From positions 110,576,173 to 110,640,172 of the forward strand of contig NC_133156.1 in NCBI RefSeq assembly GCF_040802235.1: a DNA stretch of 64,000 bases. Direction: 5' to 3'. Position numbers and translations under genes: made by a program. Position 1 is the first letter of the stretch. Each line of letters starts with the position of its first letter. Source of the DNA: Manis javanica (Eukaryota > Chordata > Mammalia > Pholidota > Manidae). The notes under the pieces were generated by a model. That model did not search any database. It was given only the letters and a program-made list of their open reading frames with translations, and had not been told where the DNA came from. Positions 37,801 through 49,982 of the stretch are shown here, piece after piece.

Positions 37801-37829
37801 TGCCTGACATATTTTTATGTCTTAGCATA

Positions 37830-38035
37830 GTGCCCACAAGGTTGACAGGCATTTCCTAAGGGCCCTATGAGGTAGATACTGGTATCATCTCCATCCGATG
37901 TTAACTGAGACTCAGGAAAGTTAATCAAGTTGTTTAAGGAAATATAGCTGCTCTTAAGGAACAGAGCTGGGATTTGAACCTGGGAAGTCAGGCTCCAAAT
38001 CGTCCCTGGTCCCTTAACCAGCATTGCATACTTAT
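37830..38035 (-). repeat. MIR SINE
   Basis: The sequence ggccctatgaggtagatactggtatcatctcc, gagactcaggaaagttaatcaagttg, gctgggatttgaacctgggaagtcaggctcc and cccttaaccag form a well-preserved MIR in minus orientation. Confidence 0.8.
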
Positions 38036-39149
38036 GCATATTAACTACACCACAGTCTCCCCCACCACCGTGGTGCTGCCATCCTCAGGACTCCCACCAC
38101 CCCAACCACCCGGATGGCCAAGGGCTCTAAGGGAAGTCTGGGGAAGGAGGGGGCCTAGCAAGGCCCTGAGCAGTGTGGGGTAAGGATAACTGTGACACAG
38201 AAGATGGTGGAATCAGGTACGTGTTTTCCCAGAAAAACTTATCTAGCAATTTTCTGGTTAGAGGGTTGGGAGGGTAGGCCCACGTTAGTTGTGCTATGCA
38301 GGGAGTCCTAGTTCAGGTAAATAAACCCACCGATCAATTATGTACTTTTCTGCTAAGAGGGGTTGCCCTTCTAAAGGAGTCCTGATCCTTGCTGACTGCA
38401 ATCTCTTAAAAGACTCGGTCCTTTTCTGTATCACATGGGCTGCATCTCCTTGGAGGACTCCCTGGGTTAGGGTCCCTTCTAGCACCCCAGGGCAGGGAAC
38501 TGGTAGTTTGAAGTGCTGAGTCCAGAAGCTGTTGAAGATGGCCCCGGTTGAGGCCTTTCAGCTGGACTGACTGCCATTGTAGGCAGCTGGCTGCAACCAG
38601 TTTTGTTCACACAGCCTGTTGAGGGCTGTTTTGTTAGGGCAGCCTGTGAGGCTAGCCTGCATGTGGTGCATCTAGAAGATTGGTGCAATAATCTGGATGC
38701 ACTGTAATAAAACTGAAATAGCCTGTGTAATCCTGACTTCCACCTGGTTAAAATGATCACTGTAGAAATATTTTTTTGGTTGGAGGTTCACCTTTTTTCC
38801 TCTCCAGTTCTTACTTGAGCCTTCTCTTCTTCCAGTCTTTCACTGCCAACCCTGAGTGGAGGTACCTCACAGGACTGCTCCTGGGGCTACTCTAGACAGT
38901 TATGCTTACTGGACACTGCACTGAGCACCCAGCCCAGGGGGCAAGCGTGGCTGAACGTGAGCCCCTGCTCAGCTTGCCAAGGGAGCCATTGTACATTGGC
39001 ACAGAGGTGCCATGGCCCTGCCTCCAGCCTTGTTCCCATCTGTCATGGGACAAAGCACAGTGTGTCACAGTGCAGGGCTGGGTTGAGGGCCTTTTACTCC
39101 CAAGCCTGGCACAGGTACACAGTATAGCTGCTAAACCAGTAGAGCTGAG

Positions 39150-39335
39150 GGGCTGCACAGAGGAATGGTTAAGGGCACAGACCGTGGAGCCAGCCTGCAT
39201 TTGCATTCTAGCTCAGTCACTTACCGGCTGGGCAGCCTCTGTGCCTCAGTTTCCTCATATGCAAAATGGGCCTAACAGTGTCTACCTCACAGAGTTGAGT
39301 AAAATATAGAAAGTATTTAAAAGAGAGCCTAGTAC
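39150..39335 (+). repeat. MIR SINE
   Basis: The sequence gaatggttaagggcacagac, gtggagccagcctgcatttgc, ctcagtttcctcatatgcaaaatggg and ctcacagagttgagtaaaata form MIR in plus orientation, including the tRNA-derived head. Confidence 0.85.
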
Positions 39336-41225
39336 GATAGCTCTATTAAAGTGTTTGCTATGCTTAAATTGGGGGATTCTGCATAAAACACGTACTTACA
39401 GCATGGTTGTCACCAAAAAGATTCCACTCTCATTCTGTTCATTTTTCCAGTGCCAGCTGTTCAAAAATATTCCTCCCTCCACCTAATAAATATAGTACAG
39501 AGTAACTGGGTTAAATATACTGCAGCTGCTTGTTGGTGCTTTAAGTGGCAGCTATTTCTGATTTACGAGGGCGAAAGGTCCTGGCATGGTGTACAGTGGC
39601 CCCATGCATCTTTCTGTAGGCCAGTTCTGCTTATATGTTTGGAAATGAGACTGTGCACATTAGTAGGCAAATTTTCTGAAGTTTCTGCTCTAGAATTATG
39701 TTATCATTTAGAATATCAAACAGTTTGAAAGTCCAGTTTCTGCTTTCCCTGTAGCATGTGATTGGCCAGCTCTTTTATTCCCTCTTCCCTTATCAATGTT
39801 TTCTGAGAGGCAGCATGTTTCAGAGGAAAGAGCACTGGGCTGATTTATTGGGTAATGTTACCATTCTTTGTCATTTTGAATTTTTCTTTTTCTGAATATG
39901 GCTGTTCCTTTTTCCAAATCACTTTGCTAGATGTAAAAACCTCTTGTGATCTTTGAAATTCTTTCTATTTTATGTAAAAATATTTCTATACTGTTCACCA
40001 GTAGTATTTCTCGAGTGTAACATAATTTCCCCACGATTTTTTAAGTTTTCAAGATGTGCATTTTAAAGAGTGAGCCACTTAGATAGGATTATTTGGTCAT
40101 TCCTGGGTTTCTTTTGCATTTCCTGACCTTTTCAGGGCCCCTGCTAACCTGAGCGTGGGCTGTAGCAGGATTAATTCTTGAACCTGAAGTGGAGCTATTC
40201 TCCATCATTTCCGAGGACTTAGGTTGCAGTGTTTCTGCAACTTATGTTTTAGTTTTTTTTCCAAATATGTCTATTTGGGGAGAATGCCTAACTGAATTGG
40301 TCATCTTTGGAAATACCCATAGGTGAATATTTTCCATTTCTTCTGAGTGCTTACAGTTTTATCACAATTATGTGAGCTTAATACTCACCTTGAATAGTCT
40401 CACAAAACAGACTTAGTAAGACTTTTCTCTTGATTTCACTTATAGATCCTCAGTTGCTGATTTTAAATTTCTGCAGATCTGATTGTCTGTCATACAGAAC
40501 ACAAGTATAATGAAACAAGTTGCTAAAAAAGTTGAAATTATGAAGAGCTGTGCAAGCAGTGGTGTGTATTTTAGTGCTTTGTACCAAAATTGTCTTGAAT
40601 AAACCAACATAGAAATGCATGATTATGAAGAAATTTTGGAGATGAACAATCAAGATTTCATGAGCTCATTTACTGGTTTGATTTCTCTCATTAGTTTTAA
40701 AGCAATTCCTTCTACTTCCCAAACTGATTTAGAGTTCATCTCTGAGGCAAAGATTATTTATCCCAATTGGCTTTGTTATTGAAGTGAGTAATATTAAAAT
40801 AAGAATAATGACAACAAATAAATATTCTAAGTGGGTGTGGGTTGTATTTTCCTGGGTATTCAAAATTAACGAGGATGTTTGTTTTACTGAACATTTAATG
40901 TGTTTATTTGCTTGAAATGAAACATAGTGACTTAAGGTCCTCGATTTTAATTTAGATGTATAGCCCTGTGTTCAAATAAGTAGCTACAACAAGAAAAGGG
41001 TCTGCCAGGTTTTTAAATCTTCCATGGAATACATATGTTTAGTTTGGGGAGAGGAAAAACCCCAGCTTCCTTCCCACTGGGCTCTCTCCCTTCTACCTAA
41101 CTTTCCTCACTCGCGAAATACTCACCGAGAGCTTCATGTTTGGTGGGCACTTGAACATCGTAGATGACACTGCCACAACTCTGTGAACCATGTTATAACC
41201 TGAAACACTGAATGTAATACAGTTC
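39336..41225. other. Intron, no gene seen
   Basis: No exon, RNA gene or clear repeat was recognised in this AT-rich stretch. Confidence 0.4.
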
Positions 41226-41259
41226 TTTGCTTGTGGGGAAAACCTCAGCTGGTGGGCAA

Positions 41260-41455
41260 GAACAGGGTGGACAAACTATTTCTGTAAAGGGCCAGCTAGT
41301 AAATATTTAGGCTTCGAGGGCCATATATTTTCTTGACTTCTCAACTCTGCTATTGTAACACAAAAGCAGCCATAAGTCATATGTAAATAGATGAATGTGG
41401 CTGTGTTCCAATAAAGCTCAGTTACAAATAAGTAGTTTGCCAACTACTGGGCTAG
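41260..41455 (+). repeat. hAT-type non-autonomous DNA transposon relic
   Basis: The sequence acaaactatttctgtaaagggcc, agtaaatatttaggcttcgagggcc, tgtggctgtgttccaataaagctc and gtagtttgccaactactggg match a widespread old mammalian hAT (Charlie/MER-type) element of about 190 bp with imperfect terminal inverted repeats (ggacaaacta / tagtttgcc). Confidence 0.65.
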
Positions 41456-41921
41456 TAGAATAGGATTTACCAACTTTAAGAGAGACAGTATTTCATGGTA
41501 TTCTTCACTGGCATCCGAATTTTGGGTTTTGTACTTGCAGGATACCTTTAAAGAAGAGACAGTATGATGAGTGGCTATAGTTACTCGAAGGATGTAAACA
41601 GTATCCTGTGACTCTCCAGAAAGTGGACAGCAACGGGAGGGTCAAAACTATAGGAAGGCGGGTATTGGTAAGGAAGAACTTTCTTATCAAAAGGTTTATT
41701 CATTAGGATTCAGCATTCGGAAGCTGCTTATCACCTGAAAGGACAGTGTGGAAGGGGTTCATACATTGAGTGAGATGGTAAAGCAGATGAAGATTCTTTC
41801 CAACTTCACCCCTGCTTATGTATGAGGCACTCTCTCTTTGCTTTATCATGAACTGTTTAAAAGTTGTAGTGGTTGTAGGAAGGATTTTAAATGATTTCCT
41901 TTTAAGCAATGTAATTTTTTT

Positions 41922-42225
41922 CAACCTGATAGAATCCAGACAGGAGCACTGCCTCTTGGGATAAGGCCACTCACCATCTCAGACCTAGGTTTCATCTTAC
42001 CTAGGCTGTAAGCATTCTCCAGAGGACACGTCAGCAAGCCACAAGCCCACCTTTCCCGATCCCTCCCCTCAAAAGTCTGCCAAAAAACCTGGCCACAAAA
42101 AGCCTCATAGCCTGTAAGAGGTACCTTCTTTGTTCTGCTAGCCAGAACAGAGGGGTCCCTCTCAGATATAGCAATAAACCTGCTTGGACTATTGAGTTTG
42201 CATCCCCTCTTTTCCTTTCACAACC
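41922..42225 (+). repeat. Solo LTR of a second ERV family
   Basis: The body 41927-42220 (294 bp) starts TGATAG, ends TTTCA and is flanked by the 5-bp duplication CAACC (41922-41926 and 42221-42225). It has the late-LTR layout expected of retroviruses: AATAAA at 42173-42178, then a short U5-like stretch (cctgcttggactattgagtttgcatcccc). No internal sequence adjoins. It shares no blocks with the 46.9-52.9-kb provirus LTRs. An L1 or DNA-element origin is unlikely because there is no poly(A) tail or terminal inverted repeat beyond TG/CA. Confidence 0.65.
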
Positions 42226-44884
42226 AATTTTATATAGAACTCAGAAATATCTCACAAATAAGTGATATTTTATACATAATTTTTATAAACTTCCACTTAT
42301 AATATTTATGTATGGTTATGTTATATATTATCAGTAAGGACAGTGAAGCTGTTTTGATAAACACAAAACTGAATTTAATTTAGATCCGTTTAGATGGATG
42401 AGAACTGATATCTCATCTTCGAAGTTTATCTGGCTTTACATTTTTTTCTTTGTGACATTAAGGGAAAATAGGATTCCAATGGAATCACAATTATAAATGT
42501 TACAGATTTGAAAGTAGGTCAATCTTAAATTAATTTTTCAATCAGAAAGCAGAATACAGGTTTTATTCAGAGTCTTGTCCTCCACCTCCCAAAAAAAGTT
42601 ACTCTGGCAGTACAGAGGGGTGTGTGGGCGGTCTCCAGTATGTTAAAATTTCATGTACAGTATGTTTTTCTCCATTTCAGTCTCTAAAAATAAAATTTGA
42701 ATTTTTATTATCTTAAAAACACATCTTAAATATCCAGCTGCCTCTTCAGAACCGTGTCTGGTGTGCTGAGTTTGAAAAACACTGGTTTAGAATGAGACCT
42801 AGGTGAAAATCAAAGGTCTGTCCATGTGCTGGTACCAGCCATGAAAACCCTTAGGTTTTCATCTGATAGACAGGCCTAGAAATACCTGCAACTGCTCTAG
42901 TTGTGAAGGCTGAGATGAGACTGTACAACACCAGCCCACAGTAGCCTGTTAATAAATGTCATTTTAAGATAATGAAAGCCATTGTTTTAAATTGTATCTT
43001 GTGTGGCTCCATACAATTTTAATAGATGCAGTTTCATATGCCTTCAATAGAAATTACCATCTTAAAGGAATGCTTGACCAGGAAATCTGTCCTCAGAAAT
43101 GTCAGTTACTCACCTGAATGGAGTGGGCTTCTGAGAGGCCATAGCCCTTGGTATTTGTGGGTTGTGATTCCATCTTCTGGCCTGAGTGAAGAGAGGGTTG
43201 GAGAGACCCACCTTCCCAGGTGGAGGGTAGGAGTGGAAGAGGCTGGCTTACCACACAGTCAGAAACAAGGGCAATGTGTATGCAGATTTAACTAGATTTT
43301 GTGTCTGCTGCCCTGTATCTGTATGTTCCTTTTAGTAATTAGCAGTCAAAGCTAGGCAATAAGACCATCTTGCTTGTGGTCATTTGTCTGCAGTGAGAGT
43401 TAAGAAAGTGGTGTTGCTCTTCATGTAAGTCTTGAGTTTCGGGGTATCAGATGCTGAAGAGTGGCCCAAAGGAATTTGTCCTGAAGTCAGATCCCGGAGA
43501 GGAACCATACAAGATCCTGTGGCTGGGAGGTTGGTATAGGTAGCTGAGTTTCATTTAAGATTACTCTTAAACTAATAAATGGTTTTAAATCAGGAGGTAC
43601 CTGATTTGCATACTGTAAAACTTGCTCTGGCTGCTACATGGAGACTGGATTACACAAGGGCAAGAGAGCCTGGCTGGGGACCTGCAGGGGAAATTAGGCC
43701 ATGTCCCAGCAGTAGATTTGGGTGGCTTGGTCTGGGCTGCAGTGGGCTGGAATGAGTATCTCCTCTACCAAGCGCTTGATGCTAGCTGACTTGACCCAAT
43801 AAGGTTGGTATTGATATCTTCTCAACGTCTGAGAACCAGTCATTCAAGTTCAGGGTGGCTGAGTAAGTTTTCTAAGGTCATGCCCTGAATTATTTGAACT
43901 CAAGTCTGTTTACCTCAGAGCTCACACTTACCCTTCTTCAGAAAAATAAGAAGAAAAGTCTGAATTATGAAATTCATAAACCAATAAGAAGTTCTTTTGA
44001 CCCTTCAAATGGTTGGACCACATTCTCTTGTACCCAGTGTTTCTTTCTGGGTGATATAATAACTGTTGTAAGTTAATGTGGAGGTATTAATTTAGTAAAA
44101 GGTCTTGAGTGTTTGAATATTTTGAGGACTTTAAATAGAGATTTGACAATATAAGCATCATGCTCAAGGTAGAGGCTTCAAACACTAAGTTCAAAGACAG
44201 AATCTCTATATGAGGGATTTCTAAAGCTTGAGCAAAAGGTCAGTGCTAAAAAGTTGTATTTGTTTAATTATATCTAAAAGGGGCTGTGAGAGAGGGAATG
44301 GAGGATAAATCAATATATTGGAAAATTAAAAAATAAAACATTCCTTATGATTCTGAATGATGTTCCTAAATGCCTACTGGGTAGTGCATTATTACCTGGA
44401 TGCTTATCATGATAAGATATCACAAAATATTGTTATTGAATATTAAAATATGATAATCGAATAACTAAACTTTTACTGTTTAAAAATAGATGTAAACTGC
44501 TAGACTGGACAATAATATGGGTCTGGCTGAAATGAATGGGCGTTTTTGTTTCTTGTTATTTTCTTTTTGCCCCTGGTGGCAGGTGAGTGGGGGCAGAGTG
44601 CTGGGAGCTTGGCTTTGGAATGTGTCTTCCTTTGGGGAACCTCAGTGTTAGTGTCCTGGTTTACAGTGTTTGCAGTTGAGAAGTCATAGTCCAGGAATGT
44701 GAAGACAGCGGTAAGTGACATGAGCACTATGAAACAAGGCCTCTACCCAGGGTGTCTTTAGAAGCTGATGCCAGAGTGTGTGTCCTGGGATATTCCAGTG
44801 CTGGAATCTCTTAGTGCAGATGCTTGGAGGAATTTGTGTGACTGGAACACAGACCCTTAATTAAAACATAAATGAGCAAAAATT
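42226..44884. other. Intron, no gene seen
   Basis: No supported exon or RNA gene. Short open frames such as 43026-43295 show no recognisable domain. Confidence 0.4.
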
Positions 44885-45240
44885 TGGAGCTTACTGTATT
44901 TCCTTTTATAACTCATTTAATCCTCATGTCACCCTCTGAAATGGGTACTACTGTTATCCTCATTTCACAAATGACAGATTAAGCAGTTATAAGCTCTCAT
45001 GGAACCCCTTATCTTATTTCCATAATATTAGAATTACCAAATATGCTTTCAAAAATAGTAATACCCCAAGTCCACTCTCCCATGCATATTCAATTCCTAC
45101 ATCATCTTACTTGATTGATTTGCCACTTTTGCCTGCCCTCCCACTGGAGCATGGTCTCCATGAGTGCAGGGGCTCTGTTCACTGCCTGGCACAAAGTAGG
45201 TGCTCATCACAAATATGTGTTTGGTTACTTAATGAAGAGG
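44885..45240. repeat. MIR (-) followed by L2 (+) relics
   Basis: Positions 44890-45000 read as MIR in minus orientation (ctcatttaatcctcatgtcaccctctgaaatgggtactactg). Positions 45085-45240 read as an L2 3' end in plus orientation (catggtctccatgagtgcaggggctctgttcactgcctggcacaaagtaggtgctc). Confidence 0.7.
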
Positions 45241-45844
45241 ACTGATCCCAAGTACACTGGTGCCTTGAACTTGGCCTTCTAAAAGTCCTTGAGCCTTTCA
45301 AAAGGATCACCACTCCATCCCACCTTTACCACACATGCGGCAGTGAAACATCTCAGGGGCATTATTGGCCTGGGGAGTTGTTTCACAAAGGCTGAGCTCT
45401 TCAGTTGTCACGGTGTATGGACAAAAATTCTTTTGCTGAAAGTTAAAAAGGCAGACCTCACATCACCTTAAAAATTATGCTACAGATATCAGAATCCTCT
45501 GTGCTCTCAAAAATCTGTTCCACTTCTCACAAATCAGACTTTGGCAGGTTTCTGCCCTGCATGAAGGGCTGGTGCCTATATTCAGTTTCTGGTGCCCGTA
45601 TACCATTTCCTAGGTACTCAAAGGAGAATACCAGTTTTAGGAAAATATTTTTATGTTTAGATAAGCTAGAGGGCCATGAGGACTTGTCAAAACTGTTATT
45701 TGTGGTAAGTGATACTGCATTCAGCATTTTTTTTTTTTACTGGCCTTTGGTAGTAGGAATATTTTTTGAACCATACAATGCTTGTTAATCTGCTTTACTT
45801 AAGTTTGTTTGGCTACATTTGCATTCATTTGTTCTGAATGATTA

Positions 45845-45980
45845 AGAGCAGGCTTTAAAGTCCAAAAGATTTGGGTTCAAGTAAATATTGCTTCTGTCAC
45901 ATACTAGCTGCTATCTATCTGTTTCCCCATCTCTAAATTGGAAATAATACTACTACTATAAAGTAGAATACAGCATACTT
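45845..45980 (+). repeat. MIR SINE
   Basis: The sequence gattaagagcaggctttaaagtcc, gatttgggttcaagtaaatattgcttctgtcacatactagc and ccatctctaaattggaaataatac is MIR in plus orientation. Confidence 0.7.
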
Positions 45981-46029
45981 CCATTTAACTGTCTTAAGGG
46001 ACTATCGCTCTTATTAAGATGATGCTGTT

Positions 46030-46405
46030 TCAATTACTGTATCAGTTAGGATTGAAATTGTTTGAAAAGTAGTGGCTCCAAGATGGGTTTTTCCTGCCTC
46101 TTAGGCAGGCAAGTCCAGAAGTTATTATAACGCTAGGATGTGCCTGCCCACTGTGTGTGTGGACTTGAAACTCATGATTCAGAATTGCTGCCTGAGCTCC
46201 TGCCATCACTTCTATATTCCAGGCAGCAGGATGGGAAAAGGGCAGAATTGTGTACTTCCTTCCTGGAAGACTTTGAAGACTTCTTTATTATATTTCATTG
46301 ACCAGAACTCCATCACATTGCCATACCTATCTGCAAAGGAAGCTGGAGAATATAATTTTTTCACTCTGTTGAAAGAGACTTCTCTGCAACTACATTCAGC
46401 CATTC
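46030..46405 (+). repeat. Old interspersed repeat, unclassified
   Basis: The sequence tgtatcagttaggattgaaattg...ggctccaagatgg...ttccaggcagcagg...attgaccagaactccatcacattgccatacctatctgcaaaggaagctgg follows the block order of a common old mammalian repeat. I recognise the block order but not the family name. The frame at 46138-46443 is a by-product. Confidence 0.5.
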
Positions 46406-46878
46406 TTCACATACCTATATCTCCCTGGATCAAATTCTCTTGAGCTTACTTGGCAGGATTATTGTGAATCTTGATTTTTATCTCCTTTTCCAAGTAGTTT
46501 CTTCCCTGCTTTGTACCTGCTTTTCAAGTAGTTGTTTTTTCCAACACTTTTGGCTTCCTCATAAATTTAGGTTGCTATAATTCTTCATGGCCATGAAGTT
46601 ATTTAATAGCTTTGCTTTTTGAATTCCCTCAGCTTCTCTTCCCACTGCTCCGACTTCATCTTCTCATTATTTTTCCACCCACATTTTAAAGAGCAAGAAT
46701 ATGATTGGTCTAACCTGGCTCTTCCTGCTGGGCTACAAGATTGTTGACCATACTGCTTGTGGGTTTTTTCATCTGCAAGGGTAGAGAGGTAGAGCAGGCT
46801 TTATAATGGGGCAGACAACTTAGTTTTTGACAAGTGGAACTTCCTTTGGTAGGGAGTTAGAAATCTGAAAATGAGGAT

Positions 46879-47180
46879 TGTTTTGCCAATGGGTTTCAGC
46901 CTCAGGCAAGTTCGCTATGGATTCAGTGTGACCAAAGAAGTTGACAGCAAAACGTTCTTTGGGGTAAAGGGCTTATTACCCAGCTTGTTCTCCCTGTGGT
47001 AGGTTGAGCAACTAGCGTCTCTGCCTCCACCCAGAGCACTGGGCTGAGCTCTCTATATAGCACAATAATAGCTTATTGCCTAAAGGTGTGGAAGCGGTAG
47101 CATAGCAACAAGCCAGTTACATCATCAAGTGATTTAAGCTCAGTGAGGATCCTGGCCATAGGAACCCCAACTTCCCCACA
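46879..47180 (-). repeat. Provirus 3' LTR (short form)
   Basis: On the minus strand it begins TGTGGGGAAG and ends AAAACA. It has a tatatag motif (about 47052-47058). It lacks about 100 bp of central sequence found in the two solo LTRs at 911-1303 and 5056-5470. On its internal side, minus-strand GGATGGGTGGAG (47181-47192) serves as a likely polypurine tract. Confidence 0.88.
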
Positions 47181-47813
47181 CTCCACCCATCCAGGATTCT
47201 TGCCTTACATCTACATGCTTTCAATCTTCTGCAATGGTCCCTGTGTGAGAAAGCTGGCGCACTGTAACAAGATTCCACAACAGCAACAGAGGATAACAAC
47301 AACTTAGAGATAATAATAAAAATTGAGATACAACAAGATTTTGATACAGGTAACAAAAATTATAATAATCCTCAAGCCAGAGGAGATTCCTAATAACAAA
47401 AATTATAATAATCCTCAAGCCAGAGGAAGTTCCCAATCCACAAAGACCTTAGGGCGATTAAGACACATGTTTTAATGACACCAACATAGGCAAATCTTGT
47501 CCATCAGGTAGGTTGCATGCAAGAGAGTGGTCCTGTGATAGGACTGTAGCATGAAGGGGGTCCTTCCAGGTCTAGTATACCATACTTTTACTTCTTTCCC
47601 CGTGGGTGTTACTGAAGGGTGTTTATATAGGGCTAGTGGAGGTGCATGCACTGGCCATAATGATAAAGCAAAACTCCCCAGTAAGATGCTCCTACCTTCT
47701 GGCCATTCAGGATATACAAAGGTGATCTTTGGTGGCCACTCTGCTGTTATTGCAGGAATACACAGGAGGCCAGCTTCCAGGCCTTGTCCCCAAGGTGCCA
47801 GGAAAGCCAGCCA
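47181..47813 (-). other. Provirus 3' internal region without env, with a 43-bp tandem duplication
   Basis: Between integrase and the 3' LTR there is no open frame with envelope features such as a signal peptide, furin site, fusion peptide or membrane anchor. A 43-bp unit starting taacaaaaattataataatc is present twice in tandem (47351-47393 and 47394-47436) with few differences. Confidence 0.7.
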
Positions 47814-48700
47814 TCACTGGTCCATGTGTTGAAAGGTCCAAGGCCACGTCCACTCAATGGAGTCTCTGGGGTTCAGTGCAGTTGCTGCTGGCAGCAAGAT
47901 GTTATTCTGGTGGTCGAACCTCAGCTTCAGTGATTCTTCCTTGGTTTGTACTTGCAACTGTATAGGGGAGGCAGCCATATGTGTTAACATGTCTACGGGG
48001 CTCAAGGCTCCCTTTTGGGGTCTCTCATTCAAACACCGTAGCATGGTACGTAAGCAGACTGACCATCCCTGCAGACTATTGGTATCTGACTTTAATCCAG
48101 ATTTTAACAAGCCATTGTGCCTCTCTGTCATGCCTGCTGTTGTAAGGATTGTATGGCACATGAAACTTCCATTTGATTCCCAGCTATCGCACCCATTCTG
48201 GCAGTGTATGTCAGGTAAATTGGGTGCCCTGATCATTCTCAATTACCTGTGGTCGGCCATAGGTGGCAAAGAGATGCTCCAGGCCCCTTTGGTCATCTGC
48301 TGATCTGCACAATGGATAGGAAAAGCAACCAGAAGTCCAGTAGCTATGTCCACACAAGTGATGGCATACCGATATCCTTTTGACACTGGTAGAGGCCCAG
48401 TATATCTGCCACCTGATGAGGGGTATAGGCCCCTTAGCTATTGTCCCATGTTGCTGTGGAACTCAGTGTAAGTGCCTTTTGGAGTACACGACACACTCCT
48501 GCCGGGCTCTAGTAACTTCTTCAAAGGTCAAAGACAAGCCCCTCTGATGGGCTAGAGACCACATTGTCTTTTGCTCCGCATGCAACAAACACTGATGTAA
48601 CCATTGGGCTACATCAGAGGCAGGCTTTCCTTCTAACCAGTGTATCTGAGCCAATTTATCTGCTTCATTATTTCCTGGGGATGCCAGTGGCAAATCCTGT
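47814..48700 (-). pseudogene. Provirus pol 3' part: RNase H end and integrase, decayed
   Basis: The frame 48463-48693 starts with the RNase H end (SPGNNEADKLAQ) and then has the histidines and cysteines of an integrase zinc-binding domain, in degenerate form. A stop-interrupted stretch around 48300-48460 (minus) still shows a VDIATGL segment carrying the expected core aspartate. The frame 47814-48242 contains GMTERHNGLLK, with the third catalytic acidic residue (Glu40 of that frame), and then a C-terminal domain with PRDSIEWTWPW. Frameshifts and stops separate the pieces, so no enzyme can be made. Confidence 0.8.
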
Positions 48701-48748
48701 CACATGGTATAATGTAATTATTTTAGTCTGGTCACAGGCCCATAAGTC

Positions 48749-49536
48749 TTACCACAGTTCTTGCCCCCAAAGGGGTCGGTGGCCAACCAGCCAGTTGGCA
48801 TGGTACCAGGTTGGTAGCCACAGGGTCAAGCCCCAATAGACAGTCCAGCTATCAGTGCAGACAACTATAGGGGAGGTCTTCTGGTTGATTGCAAGCCACA
48901 TGGCCTGCAACTCTTCCCATTGGCTGCTCTTTCCCTCACCATCTTCCATCCATATTGTCTCAGTCTTAGGATGGAAAGCTATGGTCCTCCATTTTGGGGG
49001 CTGTCCACAGCTGGAGTCATCTGTGTACCATGCATCTTCTGGTATAGGGGCTCTTCCCTCCTGATATGGACTCTCTGCTACTAATGGTTCAAAAGCAAGT
49101 TCTTCCTGCTTTTCACTAATATATGTCACTGGCCCCAATAAGCATTGGAGTTCTTCACTCAAGGGGCTACTAGAGAGGGCACTATGCTGCTGTAGTAAGT
49201 ACCCCACTTGGCCATTGTGGGCATTTGTGCCACACCACGCCTTGGCTTTTGGGTCCAGTCTCATACCCACCCCAAGATGGGATAGGTGGTTATTACTTTT
49301 ATCAGGGCCATTCCAGTGATGGGTTCTGTAGCCAGCAAGGCATGATACACAGCAGCCAGTTGTTTTTCTATCAAAGTGTATTGTACCTCTGCCCCTTTCC
49401 AGAGTTGTGACCAGAATCCAGTAGGTTGGTGAGTCTGCTCAAGCCACTGCCAGAGACCCCAGCCATAACCATCTTCAGTCACATGAACATCCAGCTCACA
49501 GGGCCTTGATGGGTCTGTCACACTCAAGGCCTGCAT
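48749..49536 (-). pseudogene. Provirus pol: reverse transcriptase connection and RNase H, decayed
   Basis: The frame 49261-49536 carries the connection segment (DVHVTEDGYGWGLWQ, then GFWSQLWKGAE). The overlapping frame 48749-49270 carries RNase H motifs in order: YTDDSS (residues 82-87, where families usually have TDGS), EELQAMWLAI, and VCTDSWTVYWGL. All three acidic positions are still readable, but the frame shift between the two pieces breaks the protein. Confidence 0.82.
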
Positions 49537-49608
49537 GGCCTTGACTGCCCGTTTTGTCGTAGTAACGGCAGATGCACATGTCCCATCCCAGTCCCACCTG
49601 ATGCCCTT

Positions 49609-49974
49609 TCATACCAACCAGTATAAGGGCTTCAGAATTTGTGCCAAGTGTGGGATAAACACTCTCCAGAAGCCTAGAAGACCCAAAAACTCCTGTAGCA
49701 ATGCTACAGTTGTAGGGGTAGGAAAGGCCTGGACTTTATCTGTAACTGCTTCTGGTATAACTTTGCTCTTACCCGACCAGACAACCCCCAAGAATTTGAC
49801 AGACAAACCAGGTCCCTGAACCTTGGTACTGTTCACAGCCCATCCTTTCTCCTGTAAATGTTGCAGCAGTATAGGTATTTCACCTTCTAGATTTGAAAGA
49901 GATTTGGACATGAGCATGACATCGTTAATATAATGGTACAGCTGCACTGTTGGCAGTTTCTCCCATGTTGCCAA
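49609..49974 (-). pseudogene. Provirus reverse transcriptase palm and thumb, with mutated active site
   Basis: This 121-residue frame has the catalytic loop as YINDV (residues 15-19) where active enzymes have YxDD. The first aspartate is replaced by asparagine (codon at 49924-49926). It continues with KVQGPGLSVKFLGVVWSGK and a FLGLLGFWR block, typical of the thumb. The upstream reverse transcriptase fingers lie in a separate frame (49983-50876), so the domain is also split. Confidence 0.85.
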
Positions 49975-49982
49975 GTCCTGGG

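Noticed and set aside
47351-47436. The 43-bp repeat as a CRISPR-like or minisatellite array
   Set aside because: There are only two adjacent copies without spacers, inside a provirus. It is a simple duplication.
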